From positions 1 through 23,953 of the forward strand of contig PWMA01000063.1 of NCBI GenBank assembly GCA_003558335.1: a stretch of 23,953 bases of DNA, read 5' to 3'. Source of the DNA: Candidatus Methanofastidiosia archaeon. Its GTDB lineage: Archaea; Methanobacteriota_B; Thermococci; Methanofastidiosales; Methanofastidiosaceae. Numbering within the stretch: the first letter of the stretch is position 1; every line of letters starts with the position of its first letter. Positions 1 to 8,553 of this stretch are shown piece by piece. The notes beneath the pieces were generated by a model. It was given only the letters and a program-made list of their open reading frames with translations. It made no database searches and had not been told where the DNA came from. Position numbers and translations under genes: made by a program.

Positions 1-168
1 ACTGAGATAGAATTCGCCTCTCTTCACCAACTGTTCATTGTATATGGGCCAGTTTCTTTTCATGAACAGTTAGGGTTAGCAAAAGGTTTAAGCTTTACGG
101 TCGAATTATTCAACAAAGCAATTTTAATAGAAAGATTAAAAAAGGGAGAGCTCTTTCATGAGATTTGA
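1..168 (+). CDS. C-terminal end of an unidentified protein (truncated by window edge)
   Basis: Frame 1 is open from the first base to TGA at 166-168 and encodes the last 55 residues of a protein. The tail contains segments such as SLHQLFIVYGPVSFHEQLGL and ends KKGELFHEI. I do not recognise the family. The stop lies 24 nt before the ATG of the RamA-like gene, and that gap holds only a ribosome binding site. The two genes are therefore probably co-transcribed, which would make this protein a candidate partner in methyltransferase activation. That role is inference from position only. Confidence 0.6.
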   Translation, partial: TEIEFASLHQLFIVYGPVSFHEQLGLAKGLSFTVELFNKAILIERLKKGELFHEI

Positions 169-192
169 ATTACTATAATAAGAGAGGATTAT

Positions 193-1821
193 ATGTCAAG
201 GGGTATTGCATTTGATATAGGGACAAGTGGGTTTAGAGTGCAACTTGTTGATCTAGAAACTAAAAAAGTCTTGAAAACTGCCATTACTTTAAGGCACCCT
301 TTACCAGGCGCAAATGTTATGGACCATCTCAATTTTGCAATTAAGGTTAGCGAAGATGTAGCTCATAAATTAATGATTGATGCTTTTGAAAGAATACTAA
401 ATCAGATGGCTATAGATCTTAGTGGCATTAAAAAGATTGCAATATGTGGGAATCCCATCCAATTATCTTTATTTGAAGGTATAAGTATCAAAGATTTGGC
501 ATATGCCGATCCAAAATATCTTGAGGCCAATAAGATAGCAATTCAACCAAGAAATGCCAAATCAATTAGCTCAGAAAAAATAGGGCTCAAAGAATTAGAC
601 GCTGATATTCTAATACCACCTGCAATAAAGCATGAAATTGGCGCAGACGCCCTTGCAATGATGATTAAAAGCGATTTTCTAAATAATAAAGAAATATCTT
701 TAGTTACTGACTATGGCACAAATGCTGAAATGGCCTTAAAAGTTGGAGACCAAATATTCACTGGATCTGCAGCTTCTGGCCCAGCTCTTGAAGGTCAAGA
801 AATATCTTCAGGAATGTTAGCATCTCCAGGAGCAATATCTGACGTTGTGCTTGAGTTTGGCTGGCATACTGTGGCACTTGATGAAAAAATGATCCCTCAA
901 AGTGTCAGAGTTTTAGATTTATGGAAAGAAGATTTTAGAGGTAAGAAACTATCTGAAGTCAAACCTATTGGCATAACAGGAACAGGGGTGGTTTCAGCAA
1001 TATATGCAGGACTTGAAACAGGAGTAATTGAACTGCCTTATATATATACTAAAACTGGAAGACTAAGATTGGATGAAAAAATTTACTTTACTGAAGATGA
1101 TTTAAAAGAAGCGGGAAAGGCAATTGGCGCAATTAGGGCTGGACATCTCACTCTTGCCGAAGAAGCAGGGATAAGTATTGAAGATATTAAGACAATGTAC
1201 ATGTGCGGTGCCTCTGGAACATATGTGGACGCAATGAAATCTAGAAAAGTAGGGCTTATACCTCCCACTATAAAAAAAGTATATCAAGTGGGCAATACTT
1301 CACTACTCTTAGCTTATGATTTATTAGTTGATAATTTTTCTTTAGAAGAATTGCAAAAGCTTGCTGATAAGATAAGGAGTAAACATATTATGTTTGCCAC
1401 TTCAAAAATATTTACCGATGTATATGTACAAGAACTTGCTTATTGGGAACAAGGAATGTCAATAAAAAAATATAATGAAATGTTAACTCTAAAAAAGATT
1501 CAAACTTTGCCTGAAGTAAAAGGTGATTTAGAGGTAAACAGAATTGTTAAAAGAGATATACCTGATATTGGAGAAGAATTAAAAGTAATAGATCATATTG
1601 GCGTTGAATTAATAGCAGAATTTGAGAATTGTCAAGGCTGTGCAAAATGTGAAAAAATATGTCCCGAAAGAGCTTTAAAGGTTGAGAAGTTAGAAGAAGG
1701 GAATTTCAGAATTAGAATACTTTCTGAAAGGTGTAATGGCGAAGCATGTTTAAGATGTCAGTCTATTTGCCCATATAAAGTATTTAACTTTGAAAAACTC
1801 ACAGAATCACTTTCTAGGTGA
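193..1821 (+). CDS. ramA: RamA-like reductive activase of corrinoid methyltransferase proteins
   Basis: RamA uses ATP to reduce the inactive Co(II) corrinoid of methyltransferase corrinoid proteins to Co(I), so that methyl compounds can enter methanogenesis. The protein has 542 residues, close to the usual RamA length. An N-terminal ASKHA-like ATPase region opens with IAFDIGTSGFRVQLVDLETK, matching known RamA starts. The C-terminal tail carries two iron-sulfur sites: Cys480, 483, 486, 490 followed by Pro, and Cys514, 519, 522, 526 followed by Pro. The ATG is preceded by GAGGAT with 3 nt spacing. No methyltransferase or corrinoid-protein gene is visible nearby, so the substrate (methylamine, methylthiol or other) cannot be read from this window. 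A RamA paralogue with another corrinoid target is possible. Confidence 0.88.
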   Translation: MSRGIAFDIGTSGFRVQLVDLETKKVLKTAITLRHPLPGANVMDHLNFAIKVSEDVAHKLMIDAFERILNQMAIDLSGIKKIAICGNPIQLSLFEGISIKDLAYADPKYLEANKIAIQPRNAKSISSEKIGLKELDADILIPPAIKHEIGADALAMMIKSDFLNNKEISLVTDYGTNAEMALKVGDQIFTGSAASGPALEGQEISSGMLASPGAISDVVLEFGWHTVALDEKMIPQSVRVLDLWKEDFRGKKLSEVKPIGITGTGVVSAIYAGLETGVIELPYIYTKTGRLRLDEKIYFTEDDLKEAGKAIGAIRAGHLTLAEEAGISIEDIKTMYMCGASGTYVDAMKSRKVGLIPPTIKKVYQVGNTSLLLAYDLLVDNFSLEELQKLADKIRSKHIMFATSKIFTDVYVQELAYWEQGMSIKKYNEMLTLKKIQTLPEVKGDLEVNRIVKRDIPDIGEELKVIDHIGVELIAEFENCQGCAKCEKICPERALKVEKLEEGNFRIRILSERCNGEACLRCQSICPYKVFNFEKLTESLSR

Positions 1822-1825
1822 GCTA

Positions 1826-3871
1826 TTGGACAATTGGGAAAAATTTAGAGATTTATCTGGAAAACAGATGGAAATTACCCTTAGGGTTTGGGGTATATCT
1901 ACAGATATTCCCAAAGATCAAATAATTGATTCTTTAAAAGAATCAATGAAAAAAGAAGGTAAAATTGAATCTGTTTTTAATTCATTATCTCTTAAAGAAA
2001 AAGAATTTTTGGGCATTTTACTTATGGCAGGCGGTGAGAAAAAACAACAAGATGCTCAGAATATATTCATAGAGAAATATAGCTTTTGGACATTCGAAGA
2101 AGTAATTAAAAATCTTGAAACTACTCTCTTAGTTTTAGAAGGAATGGAAGGGTCGATTAAGACATACATTGTAAATCCCACGTTAAAAGAAAAATTAATT
2201 GATATATTTAAAAAAATACCTGAGGAAATATCTCTTGAAAATTTACAAACAAGAAAAGATAAGAATTTGCTTATATCAGATTTGATTATTTTTTTATCTT
2301 TTGTTTCCAAAGAAGAACTAAAATTAACTGCAAAAAAAGAAATATCAAAAAAAGATCAAGAGAGACTAGTTCAAAAACTACACATTAAAAACGAATCTAG
2401 ATTTCAATTCATTGAAAGTCTTGCTTTAGACTTTGGACTAATTAAAATTTCTGGAGATCATTACATTCTTACGGATAAAGTAAATGAAATTCTTCCCATC
2501 TCGGACGAAGATCTAATAAGACTGTTTTTTAAATATATTTTCTTTGGATTAGAAAGCATTGAAGGTTTCAAAAGAAAGGAAATTTTCATAAGCCGAGTAA
2601 ATGAACTCAATATTAGAATAATTCTTGATTCTATCAAAAAAGCCGAATTAGGCAAAAACATATATCTTAAATCTTTTATAAAAAAATTACAAAATGCGTT
2701 ATTTGATGAAAAAGATGAGCACCGTTGGATATATTTTGACGATAAATTTTTTGAAAAAGTAATCTCTAACTACCTTTTATGGCTTGGAATAGTTGATGGT
2801 GGATTTAAAGACGGCAAAATGATTTCATTTTCTATTACAAAATTTGGAAAAGAACTGTTAGGATTTGAAAGAAAGCCTTCAAAGGAACCGACAATCTATT
2901 ACGACAAGAATGACAATTCTCAAAAGAAAAAGATTCTTTTCATGACTCCAAACTTTGAAATATCTGTTCTGTCTGAGGAAATTGATAAAATTGCTTTGTT
3001 TGATCTTAATAGATTTGCCGACATTGAAAAAGCAGATGTTGTTAGTTTGTATAAAATTAACTCTGAGACTATAATGAAAGGCATTGAATCCGGATTTTCT
3101 CTAAACAAGATAATAAATTTTTTGAAAAAGTATTCTTCTAGTGAGATACCTCAAAATGTCATATATCAACTTAGAGACTGGGTTTCAAAGTATGGCAAAG
3201 TTAGAGCTTTTAAGGGAACATTTCTTATTATAAATGACATGCCTTTATTTTTAGAAATAACTAAGAGAGTTCAAAACTATATCGAGCAATCGATAGAACC
3301 AAACATTATTTTGATTAGAGAAGAAAATATTCCAAAGATTAAAGAAATTTTAGAGAAAAGTGGAATCTTTATCCAAATTAATATAGAAGGCTATGAAGAA
3401 AAAAAAGAATCATTTTTAGAAAAGTCTTCTGACATAATTGACTTAAACTATGAAATAAAGGCCATAAAAGAAGGCTATTTAACAGGTTTAAAGAAAGAAG
3501 ATACTGAATACTTCTTTAGAGAAGAGGGATTTGAAAGAAGTATGGACATTAGACCAAATATAACGAGAGATTTAATAGAAGCATCAAAAAGAAAAAAATC
3601 TGTTTTATTGTCATACTTTGATCTTGATGATAAAGTTTCAAGAACTTCTAGAGTAAATCCCTTGGGTGTTGTAGTAGCCGAAAAGAGGTACCTTATTGGA
3701 TATGACACAGCAGAAAAGTGTATCAAAGCTTTAAGAGTTGGCGTTATATCAGATATCTCTATTGAAGATAATGAGTTTTTAAGGCCAGATAACTTTACAG
3801 TAAAGAACTGGTGGAAAAAATATGGAAAAGATTATTCAGACTCTAAGAAGAAAGATACTATTGTCCCTTAA
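1826..3871 (+). CDS. Helicase_C_3 (XPB/Ssl2 N-terminal-like) and WYL-like domain protein
   Basis: Large soluble protein of 681 residues without a visible P-loop or DEAD motif, so it is not itself a helicase. Residues about 365-490 resemble the Helicase_C_3 domain: a strand ILFMTPNFEISVL, the Ser/Glu-rich YKINSETIMKGIESGFS segment, and a DWVSKYGKVR segment. Residues about 584-655 resemble a WYL sensor domain, with RVNPLGVV and RYLIGYD. Proteins with this pair are often annotated 'helicase-associated domain-containing'; their function is unknown. I chose TTG at 1826 because GGTGAG lies 3 nt before it, 5 nt after the ramA stop. TTG at 1790 would overlap ramA and ATG at 1868 lacks a comparable site. 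The C-terminus overlaps the next gene by 50 nt. Confidence 0.7.
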   Translation: MDNWEKFRDLSGKQMEITLRVWGISTDIPKDQIIDSLKESMKKEGKIESVFNSLSLKEKEFLGILLMAGGEKKQQDAQNIFIEKYSFWTFEEVIKNLETTLLVLEGMEGSIKTYIVNPTLKEKLIDIFKKIPEEISLENLQTRKDKNLLISDLIIFLSFVSKEELKLTAKKEISKKDQERLVQKLHIKNESRFQFIESLALDFGLIKISGDHYILTDKVNEILPISDEDLIRLFFKYIFFGLESIEGFKRKEIFISRVNELNIRIILDSIKKAELGKNIYLKSFIKKLQNALFDEKDEHRWIYFDDKFFEKVISNYLLWLGIVDGGFKDGKMISFSITKFGKELLGFERKPSKEPTIYYDKNDNSQKKKILFMTPNFEISVLSEEIDKIALFDLNRFADIEKADVVSLYKINSETIMKGIESGFSLNKIINFLKKYSSSEIPQNVIYQLRDWVSKYGKVRAFKGTFLIINDMPLFLEITKRVQNYIEQSIEPNIILIREENIPKIKEILEKSGIFIQINIEGYEEKKESFLEKSSDIIDLNYEIKAIKEGYLTGLKKEDTEYFFREEGFERSMDIRPNITRDLIEASKRKKSVLLSYFDLDDKVSRTSRVNPLGVVVAEKRYLIGYDTAEKCIKALRVGVISDISIEDNEFLRPDNFTVKNWWKKYGKDYSDSKKKDTIVP

Positions 3872-4685
3872 TAAAGATTATGATATATATTTTGTTAATT
3901 CTGCTACTTTTGGGCTCTTTTCGATACTTTTTGACTCAAAGATAAAGGCTATTGGAATTCCTGACCAAGGTGGATTTAAAGGTTTCATTGAAATATCAAA
4001 TCTTCTGAAGAAAAAATATATAGAAATTTTCACAGACAATGGGATTATAATTCCAGAATTTAAAAGAGAATTTGACGCTTTTCTGTTTAATTCTCTTTCA
4101 GGATATATAAGATCTAATAATTCTAAAAAAATATGCGCTGAATTAGCTAGAGAAAAAATTATTTCAGTTGAAGATATGTCTGGAGTTTTTTCTGATAAGG
4201 ATTTTGGTTGGGCCGATGTAATATACTGCTCAACGGGAAGTCCTAAAATATTGAATTGTGGCTATGGGGGTTTTGTAGGAATTTCGCCTGAAGTTGATCT
4301 TAAAGAAACAAAAAAAATAATATCCTTTTCAAAAACTCCTGAAAGTTATTATATGAATTTATATAGAGAATTAGAACACGCAGAGTATAAACTAAAAATG
4401 TTAAGAAAAATGTCCAAAATATTTCAAAAATCTTCTTTAGATATACCTTATAAAGATCCTAAATCAATTTCCATTTTCGTGAAAGACGACAATTCATCTA
4501 AACACCTGCCTACTTTAAACAAAGAAATAATTCCTAAATATGGGAAATCACTTTTCACTAAATGCCCAAGGTATGATAGAACTAAAGAGAGAGGATTTGT
4601 AATTGAAACTATTAAGTTATATGGTATGGATATGGCAAGTGTCAAGGAAATATCTGATAAAATTGAAAAAATAATTCTAAAATGA
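3822..4685 (+). CDS. DegT/DnrJ-like PLP-dependent (fold type I) enzyme, short form
   Basis: Probable pyridoxal-phosphate enzyme of 287 residues, shorter than the roughly 370 of typical DegT sugar aminotransferases. Lys142 in STGSPKILNCGYGGF aligns with the Schiff-base lysine of the DegT family, where K is followed by about six residues and then GG. Asp118 in ISVEDMSG fits the aspartate that contacts the PLP ring nitrogen. The N-terminal region appears reduced. Substrate is unknown and no sugar-nucleotide genes lie next to it. The start overlaps the preceding gene by 50 nt and has no clear ribosome binding site, so translation may be coupled to the WYL-protein gene. A stretch of eight T at 4707-4714 follows the stop. 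Confidence 0.6.
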   Translation: MEKIIQTLRRKILLSLNKDYDIYFVNSATFGLFSILFDSKIKAIGIPDQGGFKGFIEISNLLKKKYIEIFTDNGIIIPEFKREFDAFLFNSLSGYIRSNNSKKICAELAREKIISVEDMSGVFSDKDFGWADVIYCSTGSPKILNCGYGGFVGISPEVDLKETKKIISFSKTPESYYMNLYRELEHAEYKLKMLRKMSKIFQKSSLDIPYKDPKSISIFVKDDNSSKHLPTLNKEIIPKYGKSLFTKCPRYDRTKERGFVIETIKLYGMDMASVKEISDKIEKIILK

Positions 4686-4706
4686 AGTCAAATAACCTAA
4701 TTAGAG

Positions 4707-4714
4707 TTTTTTTT
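4707..4714 (+). terminator. T-tract terminator candidate
   Basis: Eight consecutive T lie 22 nt after the DegT-like stop and just before the promoter of the next gene. Archaeal termination commonly uses T-rich stretches without a hairpin. No stem-loop is visible here. Confidence 0.4.
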
Positions 4715-4724
4715 ACAATAATCC

Positions 4725-4732
4725 ATATAAAA
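4725..4732 (+). promoter_or_regulatory. TATA box for the DUF457 gene (leaderless start)
   Basis: ATATAAAA is centred about 25 nt before the ATG at 4754, which is where an archaeal transcript would begin. No ribosome binding site precedes that ATG. The gene is probably transcribed without a leader. Confidence 0.5.
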
Positions 4733-4753
4733 AAGAAATAAAAATATTGTTTC

Positions 4754-5314
4754 ATGAAGAGAAGAACTCATCTAGCTTTGGGAATGCTATCTTCTGTAAT
4801 CGTTTTTCTGTTTTCTATTTCAATGAACTTGAAAACTGAACTTCCTTTTGGAGATCTTATATTGATTGGTGCATTTTTTGGAATATTGCCAGATATTGAC
4901 ATATTTATAAGAAAACATAGAGGCCCTTTGACCCACTCATTAATGACTTCTATAGTGGTTTTTTTAAGCATAATTATTCTTTCAATAATTAATTTTGATA
5001 ATATTTTCTCTAATTTATTAACTTGGGATTGTGCAGCTGTAGCCTCTATTGCAATTTTTTCTCATACAATTGCAGATAGCCTTACTCCCTTGGGCGTACC
5101 ATTGTATTATCCTTTAAATAAAAGAAAAAATTTCCACTTTCCTTTGATTGGTGGAAGATTAAAATATGATAACTCTTTTGCTAACAAAATTATAGAAATA
5201 TCTTCTATATCTATATTAATAATTGTTTTAATAAGTGGGGCTGCAATTGAATTTAATCTTTCTCCGGACAATTCTATAAGATTAATTAAAGACATTTTAA
5301 ACTATTTTTATTGA
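4754..5314 (+). CDS. DUF457 (YdjM-like) membrane-bound putative metal-dependent hydrolase
   Basis: Integral membrane protein of 186 residues, about the family's usual size, with roughly four hydrophobic segments. Conserved polar motifs match the DUF457/YdjM family: RTHLALG at the N-terminus, LPDIDIFIRKHRGPLTHS in the first third, and HTIADSLTPLGVPLYYPL near residue 110-128. The His and Asp residues in these motifs are the presumed metal ligands. Family activity has not been firmly established to my knowledge. The gene has its own predicted leaderless promoter and stands apart from the upstream group. Confidence 0.8.
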   Translation: MKRRTHLALGMLSSVIVFLFSISMNLKTELPFGDLILIGAFFGILPDIDIFIRKHRGPLTHSLMTSIVVFLSIIILSIINFDNIFSNLLTWDCAAVASIAIFSHTIADSLTPLGVPLYYPLNKRKNFHFPLIGGRLKYDNSFANKIIEISSISILIIVLISGAAIEFNLSPDNSIRLIKDILNYFY

Positions 5315-5325
5315 AGTATAAAAAG

Positions 5326-5335
5326 TTTTAAATAT
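5326..5335 (+). promoter_or_regulatory. TATA box for the Lrp-type effector-domain gene
   Basis: TTTTAAATAT is centred about 36 nt before the ATG at 5367. Transcription would begin near 5355, leaving a short leader that includes the AGGTGAT ribosome binding site. Confidence 0.45.
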
Positions 5336-5366
5336 CTTAAATTACATAGACATAATAGGTGATATC

Positions 5367-5594
5367 ATGGTCGTTGCTTTTGCCCTCTTAGTGGGGGATG
5401 CTGGAAAAGAAAAAAGTATCCTTGATGCTTTAAAAAGTATGAATGAAGTTGAGGAAGCATATATTGTATACGGGGAGTACGACATTGTCGTAAAAGTAAA
5501 TGTAGAACAACTAAAAGATCTTGATCCTTTCCTTACAGAAAAGATTAGAAATATTGATGGAGTCCAAATGACTTCAACAATGATAGCTTTATAG
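5367..5594 (+). CDS. Stand-alone Lrp/AsnC effector-binding (RAM) domain protein
   Basis: The 75-residue protein is just the ligand-binding and oligomerising half of Lrp/AsnC regulators, with no helix-turn-helix. Its beta-alpha-beta-beta-alpha-beta pattern is clear: VVAFALLVGDAG, a helix SILDALKSM, then AYIVYGEYDIVVKV, a helix, and a final strand VQMTSTMIAL. The YGEYDIVVKV segment is typical of this domain. Such stand-alone RAM domains are common in archaea and may bind amino acids and pair with full-length Lrp proteins. GGTGAT ends 3 nt before the ATG, so the start is secure. Confidence 0.88.
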   Translation: MVVAFALLVGDAGKEKSILDALKSMNEVEEAYIVYGEYDIVVKVNVEQLKDLDPFLTEKIRNIDGVQMTSTMIAL

Positions 5595-5834
5595 AAAAAT
5601 AAAAATGAGATATGCAAGTAAAAGATAAATATATTTTATCAGACTTAGTTTTATAAAATATAGTATCTTTATACCGTTCAAAATGCATAATCATATTTAT
5701 TTCTTAGATTCACAAGATTTCACTTTTTGGTCTCTATAAAATTTTATCGAAATAAAAATTTCTCGATTAATTTTAAAAAAAGTGGACCATTAGTTTTTTA
5801 TAAGAATAATCAATGTCAAGAGTTAGGTGTTTTA
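5595..5834. other. 240-nt intergenic region upstream of srp54
   Basis: No gene or RNA is convincing here. It holds two AT-rich TATA candidates, TTTTATAAAATAT near 5649-5661 and CTATAAAATTTTATCG near 5734-5749. Either could drive srp54 with a leader of about 60-150 nt. Reading srp54 from 5727 would add 36 unconserved residues. Confidence 0.4.
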
Positions 5835-7187
5835 ATGGTCTTAGACTCTCTTTCAGGTGCTTTAAGTGGTGCATTGCGAAAATTAACAAAGGCAGGAGTT
5901 GTCGATGAATCTCTTGTAAAAGAGTTAGTTAAAGATATTCAGAAAGCACTTTTACTTTCAGATGTTAATGTCAAATTAGTATTTGAATTATCAAAAAATA
6001 TTGAATCAAGAGCATTAGAAGAAAAACTTCCCAAAGGAGTTTCAAGAAAAGAGCATATAATAAAAATAGTGTATGAAGAACTTTCAAAATTTATGGGCTC
6101 CGATATTAAAAAAGAACATCTTCCTGAAAAAAAAGGAAAAGTTGTTCTAATGGTGGGCATACAAGGGAGTGGGAAAACTACAACTACTGGAAAACTTGCA
6201 AGATTCTATCAAAAAAGAGGATTTAAAGTGGGAGTTGTTGGCGCAGACGCATGGAGGCCTGGTGCGTTTGAACAACTAAAACAATTTTGTTCTGAGAATA
6301 ATATACCTGTTTTTGGAGACCCCAAGGAAAAAGATAGCATAAAAATAGCTAGAGAAGGAGTTAAATTCTTTAAAGAAAAAACTTCAGATATAATTCTTGT
6401 TGATACGGCTGGAAGGCACAGAGAAGAACAAGGATTGATTGACGAGATGAAGGAAATCTCGAGTACTGTTAATCCTGATGAAGTAACACTTGTAATTGAT
6501 GGTACAATTGGACAACAAGCCTTTTCGCAAGCCGAAGGATTTTCAAACGCAACTGCCATTGGATCCATAATAGTAACAAAGCTTGATGGTTCTGCAAAAG
6601 GTGGCGGTGTGTTATCTGCCGCAGCTGCTACGGGTGCACCGATAAAGTTTATTGGAACGGGAGAAAGAATTGATGCCATTGAGTCTTTTGATCCAAAAAG
6701 ATTTGTTTCGCGTTTGCTAGGGCTTGGAGATCTTGAAACACTTTTAGAGAAGGTAAAGGAGGCATCTGAAGCAGAAGATTACTCAAAACTTGACAAAGAT
6801 AAAATTCTTTCAGGTAAATTCGATCTTTTTGATATGTACAATCAACTTGAAATGGTAAGTAAGATGGGCCCATTAAAACAAATATTGTCTATGATGCCTG
6901 GAATGGGTTCCAATCTACCTTCAGATATGGTTGAAGTTGGAGAAGAAAAGCTAAATAAATTTAGGATAATAATGGATTCAATGACTATACATGAAAAGAA
7001 AAATCCAAAAATAATAAATCATGAACGCATAAGAAGAATTTCAAGAGGCTCAGGTACAAATCAAGGCGATGTAAAAGAATTGTTGAATCAGTACGCAATG
7101 GTTAAGAAGTTTTTAAAAGGTATGAACAAAAGACAGCTTAGAGGTATGAAAGGAAAAATGCCTAATATGCCCGGATTTGAAATGTAG
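5835..7187 (+). CDS. srp54: Signal recognition particle protein SRP54
   Basis: GTPase that binds signal sequences of nascent membrane and secreted proteins with 7S RNA and delivers them to FtsY. From the ATG at 5835 it has 450 residues, the normal archaeal length. The N domain starts VLDSLSGALSGALRKLTKAG. The G domain shows the P-loop GIQGSGKTTTTGKLARFYQ, GADAWRPGAFEQL, DTAGRH and TKLDGSAKGGG. The methionine-rich M domain follows, with MSMMPGMG-like stretches and RRISRGSGTNQGDVKELLNQY. The start was chosen because AGGTGT, 3 nt before this ATG, agrees with other genes here and the extra residues upstream are unlike SRP54. It converges with cfbB with a 1-nt gap. Confidence 0.96.
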   Translation: MVLDSLSGALSGALRKLTKAGVVDESLVKELVKDIQKALLLSDVNVKLVFELSKNIESRALEEKLPKGVSRKEHIIKIVYEELSKFMGSDIKKEHLPEKKGKVVLMVGIQGSGKTTTTGKLARFYQKRGFKVGVVGADAWRPGAFEQLKQFCSENNIPVFGDPKEKDSIKIAREGVKFFKEKTSDIILVDTAGRHREEQGLIDEMKEISSTVNPDEVTLVIDGTIGQQAFSQAEGFSNATAIGSIIVTKLDGSAKGGGVLSAAAATGAPIKFIGTGERIDAIESFDPKRFVSRLLGLGDLETLLEKVKEASEAEDYSKLDKDKILSGKFDLFDMYNQLEMVSKMGPLKQILSMMPGMGSNLPSDMVEVGEEKLNKFRIIMDSMTIHEKKNPKIINHERIRRISRGSGTNQGDVKELLNQYAMVKKFLKGMNKRQLRGMKGKMPNMPGFEM

Positions 7188-7188
7188 T

Positions 7189-8553
7189 TTATTGATAAAC
7201 ACTTTTTAAAAATGAGGAAGCCCAGCAAGGTGCACCGCCTGTATGGATGTGCAAGTATGATCCAATACACTTATTTTTTATCAAACCATCCATCCCATTG
7301 TCGATGCCTTTGCCTCTTAGGATCCTATATGCAAAATCTTGATTTTTTGGCATATACTCCATTTTAGAATAGTGAAACTCGTGTCCTTTTACAATACTAT
7401 TTAAAAAATAATGATTTTCTGTGGGCTTTGCAATTACATAACTTAATCCTTGCTTTTTATCCTTCATTGAGGTCCCTTGTTTAAATATGCCAGACATAGG
7501 AAATTTTTTACCTTTTATTTCTATGTTTTTGGACAGTACCATTAACCCCCCGCATTCGCCATATATGGGTTTATTATCTTCACAAGCAGATTTCAGACCT
7601 TTTAAAAAGTCAGTATTATTTGAGATGATATCAGCGTAAATTTCAGGATAGCCGCCACCAATGTAATAGCAATCTGTTTCTGGAAAATCTTCATGGTTAC
7701 TAGGGCTGAAAAACTTGATTTTGGCACCATTTTCATTTAAAGCTTCTATGTTTTCTGTGTAGTAAAAACTAAAGGCTTTATCAAAAGGAATTCCAACGGT
7801 TGTATTATTTTTTTTTAATTCTGGATCAACTTTAAATAAATGACTCTCTTCATTTTTTTCTATATCTTCTGCTTCATTTGCTATATCTATTATTTTATCA
7901 ATATCAACTGAATTTTCAATTTGCTTTCCTAAATCATCCATAATTTCTTTTCTATCCTCTCTTTCAATCAAAGGTATGAGCCCTAGATGTCTAGAAGTCA
8001 GAGATATGGCACCTCTTTCTATACTACCTACAACCTCAACATCCGTAAAAGTTTCAATAGCCTTTGTTAGTTTTCTATAATGAATATCATCACGGACTTG
8101 ATTTAGGATTACGCCTCTTATATTGACATTTGGATCTAAGGATTGGAATCCTTTAATATAAGCAGCAGAACTTTTTGTCAAAGAACGAGCGTTTATAATT
8201 ATGATAACTGGTGACTTTAAGATTTTTGAAACATGAGAAGTTGAACCTATCTCCCCTACTGGATCGATACCTTCATAAAGCCCCCTCACACCTTCTATAA
8301 TTGCTATATCCTTATTATTTGCGCCTCTTGCAAAATTTTCAATTATTCCCTCTTTTTCCATAAAAAAAGTATCTAGATTTCTTGAGGGGTTATCTGTTGC
8401 AAATCTATGGTATATAGGATCGATAAAATCTGGGCCTACTTTAAAAGGTGCAACATTTTTTTTCCTTGATAAAACCTTCATTATTCCACAAGAAATCGAA
8501 GTTTTACCAACTCCCGAAGCAGTTCCAGCAATTATGACTCTAGGTATCTTCAA
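7189..8553 (-). CDS. cfbB: Ni-sirohydrochlorin a,c-diamide synthase CfbB
   Basis: CfbB uses ATP and glutamine to amidate the a and c acetate side chains of Ni-sirohydrochlorin in F430 synthesis. The 454-residue protein has a dethiobiotin-synthetase-like ATP domain with P-loop GTASGVGKT (residues 10-18). The second half is a glutamine amidotransferase domain with Cys334 in YGECGGLM and a GSYLHIHTGG motif near the end. Its homologue CbiA does the same on cobalt corrins, but the adjacent cfbC/D/E assign this one to F430. It starts at TTG 8553, overlapping the cfbC stop by 4 nt as TTGA. A strong GGAGG lies 6 nt before it and supports that start. It is the last gene of the operon. Confidence 0.95.
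   Translation of the reverse strand: MKIPRVIIAGTASGVGKTSISCGIMKVLSRKKNVAPFKVGPDFIDPIYHRFATDNPSRNLDTFFMEKEGIIENFARGANNKDIAIIEGVRGLYEGIDPVGEIGSTSHVSKILKSPVIIIINARSLTKSSAAYIKGFQSLDPNVNIRGVILNQVRDDIHYRKLTKAIETFTDVEVVGSIERGAISLTSRHLGLIPLIEREDRKEIMDDLGKQIENSVDIDKIIDIANEAEDIEKNEESHLFKVDPELKKNNTTVGIPFDKAFSFYYTENIEALNENGAKIKFFSPSNHEDFPETDCYYIGGGYPEIYADIISNNTDFLKGLKSACEDNKPIYGECGGLMVLSKNIEIKGKKFPMSGIFKQGTSMKDKKQGLSYVIAKPTENHYFLNSIVKGHEFHYSKMEYMPKNQDFAYRILRGKGIDNGMDGLIKNKCIGSYLHIHTGGAPCWASSFLKSVYQ

Noticed and set aside
5727..5834. N-terminal extension of SRP54 from 5727
   Set aside because: The 36 extra residues are unlike any SRP54, the upstream DNA looks like a promoter, and ATG 5835 has a correctly spaced ribosome binding site.
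6209..6679. 156-residue open frame on the minus strand inside srp54
   Set aside because: It lies antisense to the conserved GTPase domain, resembles no protein I know and has no ribosome binding site in register.
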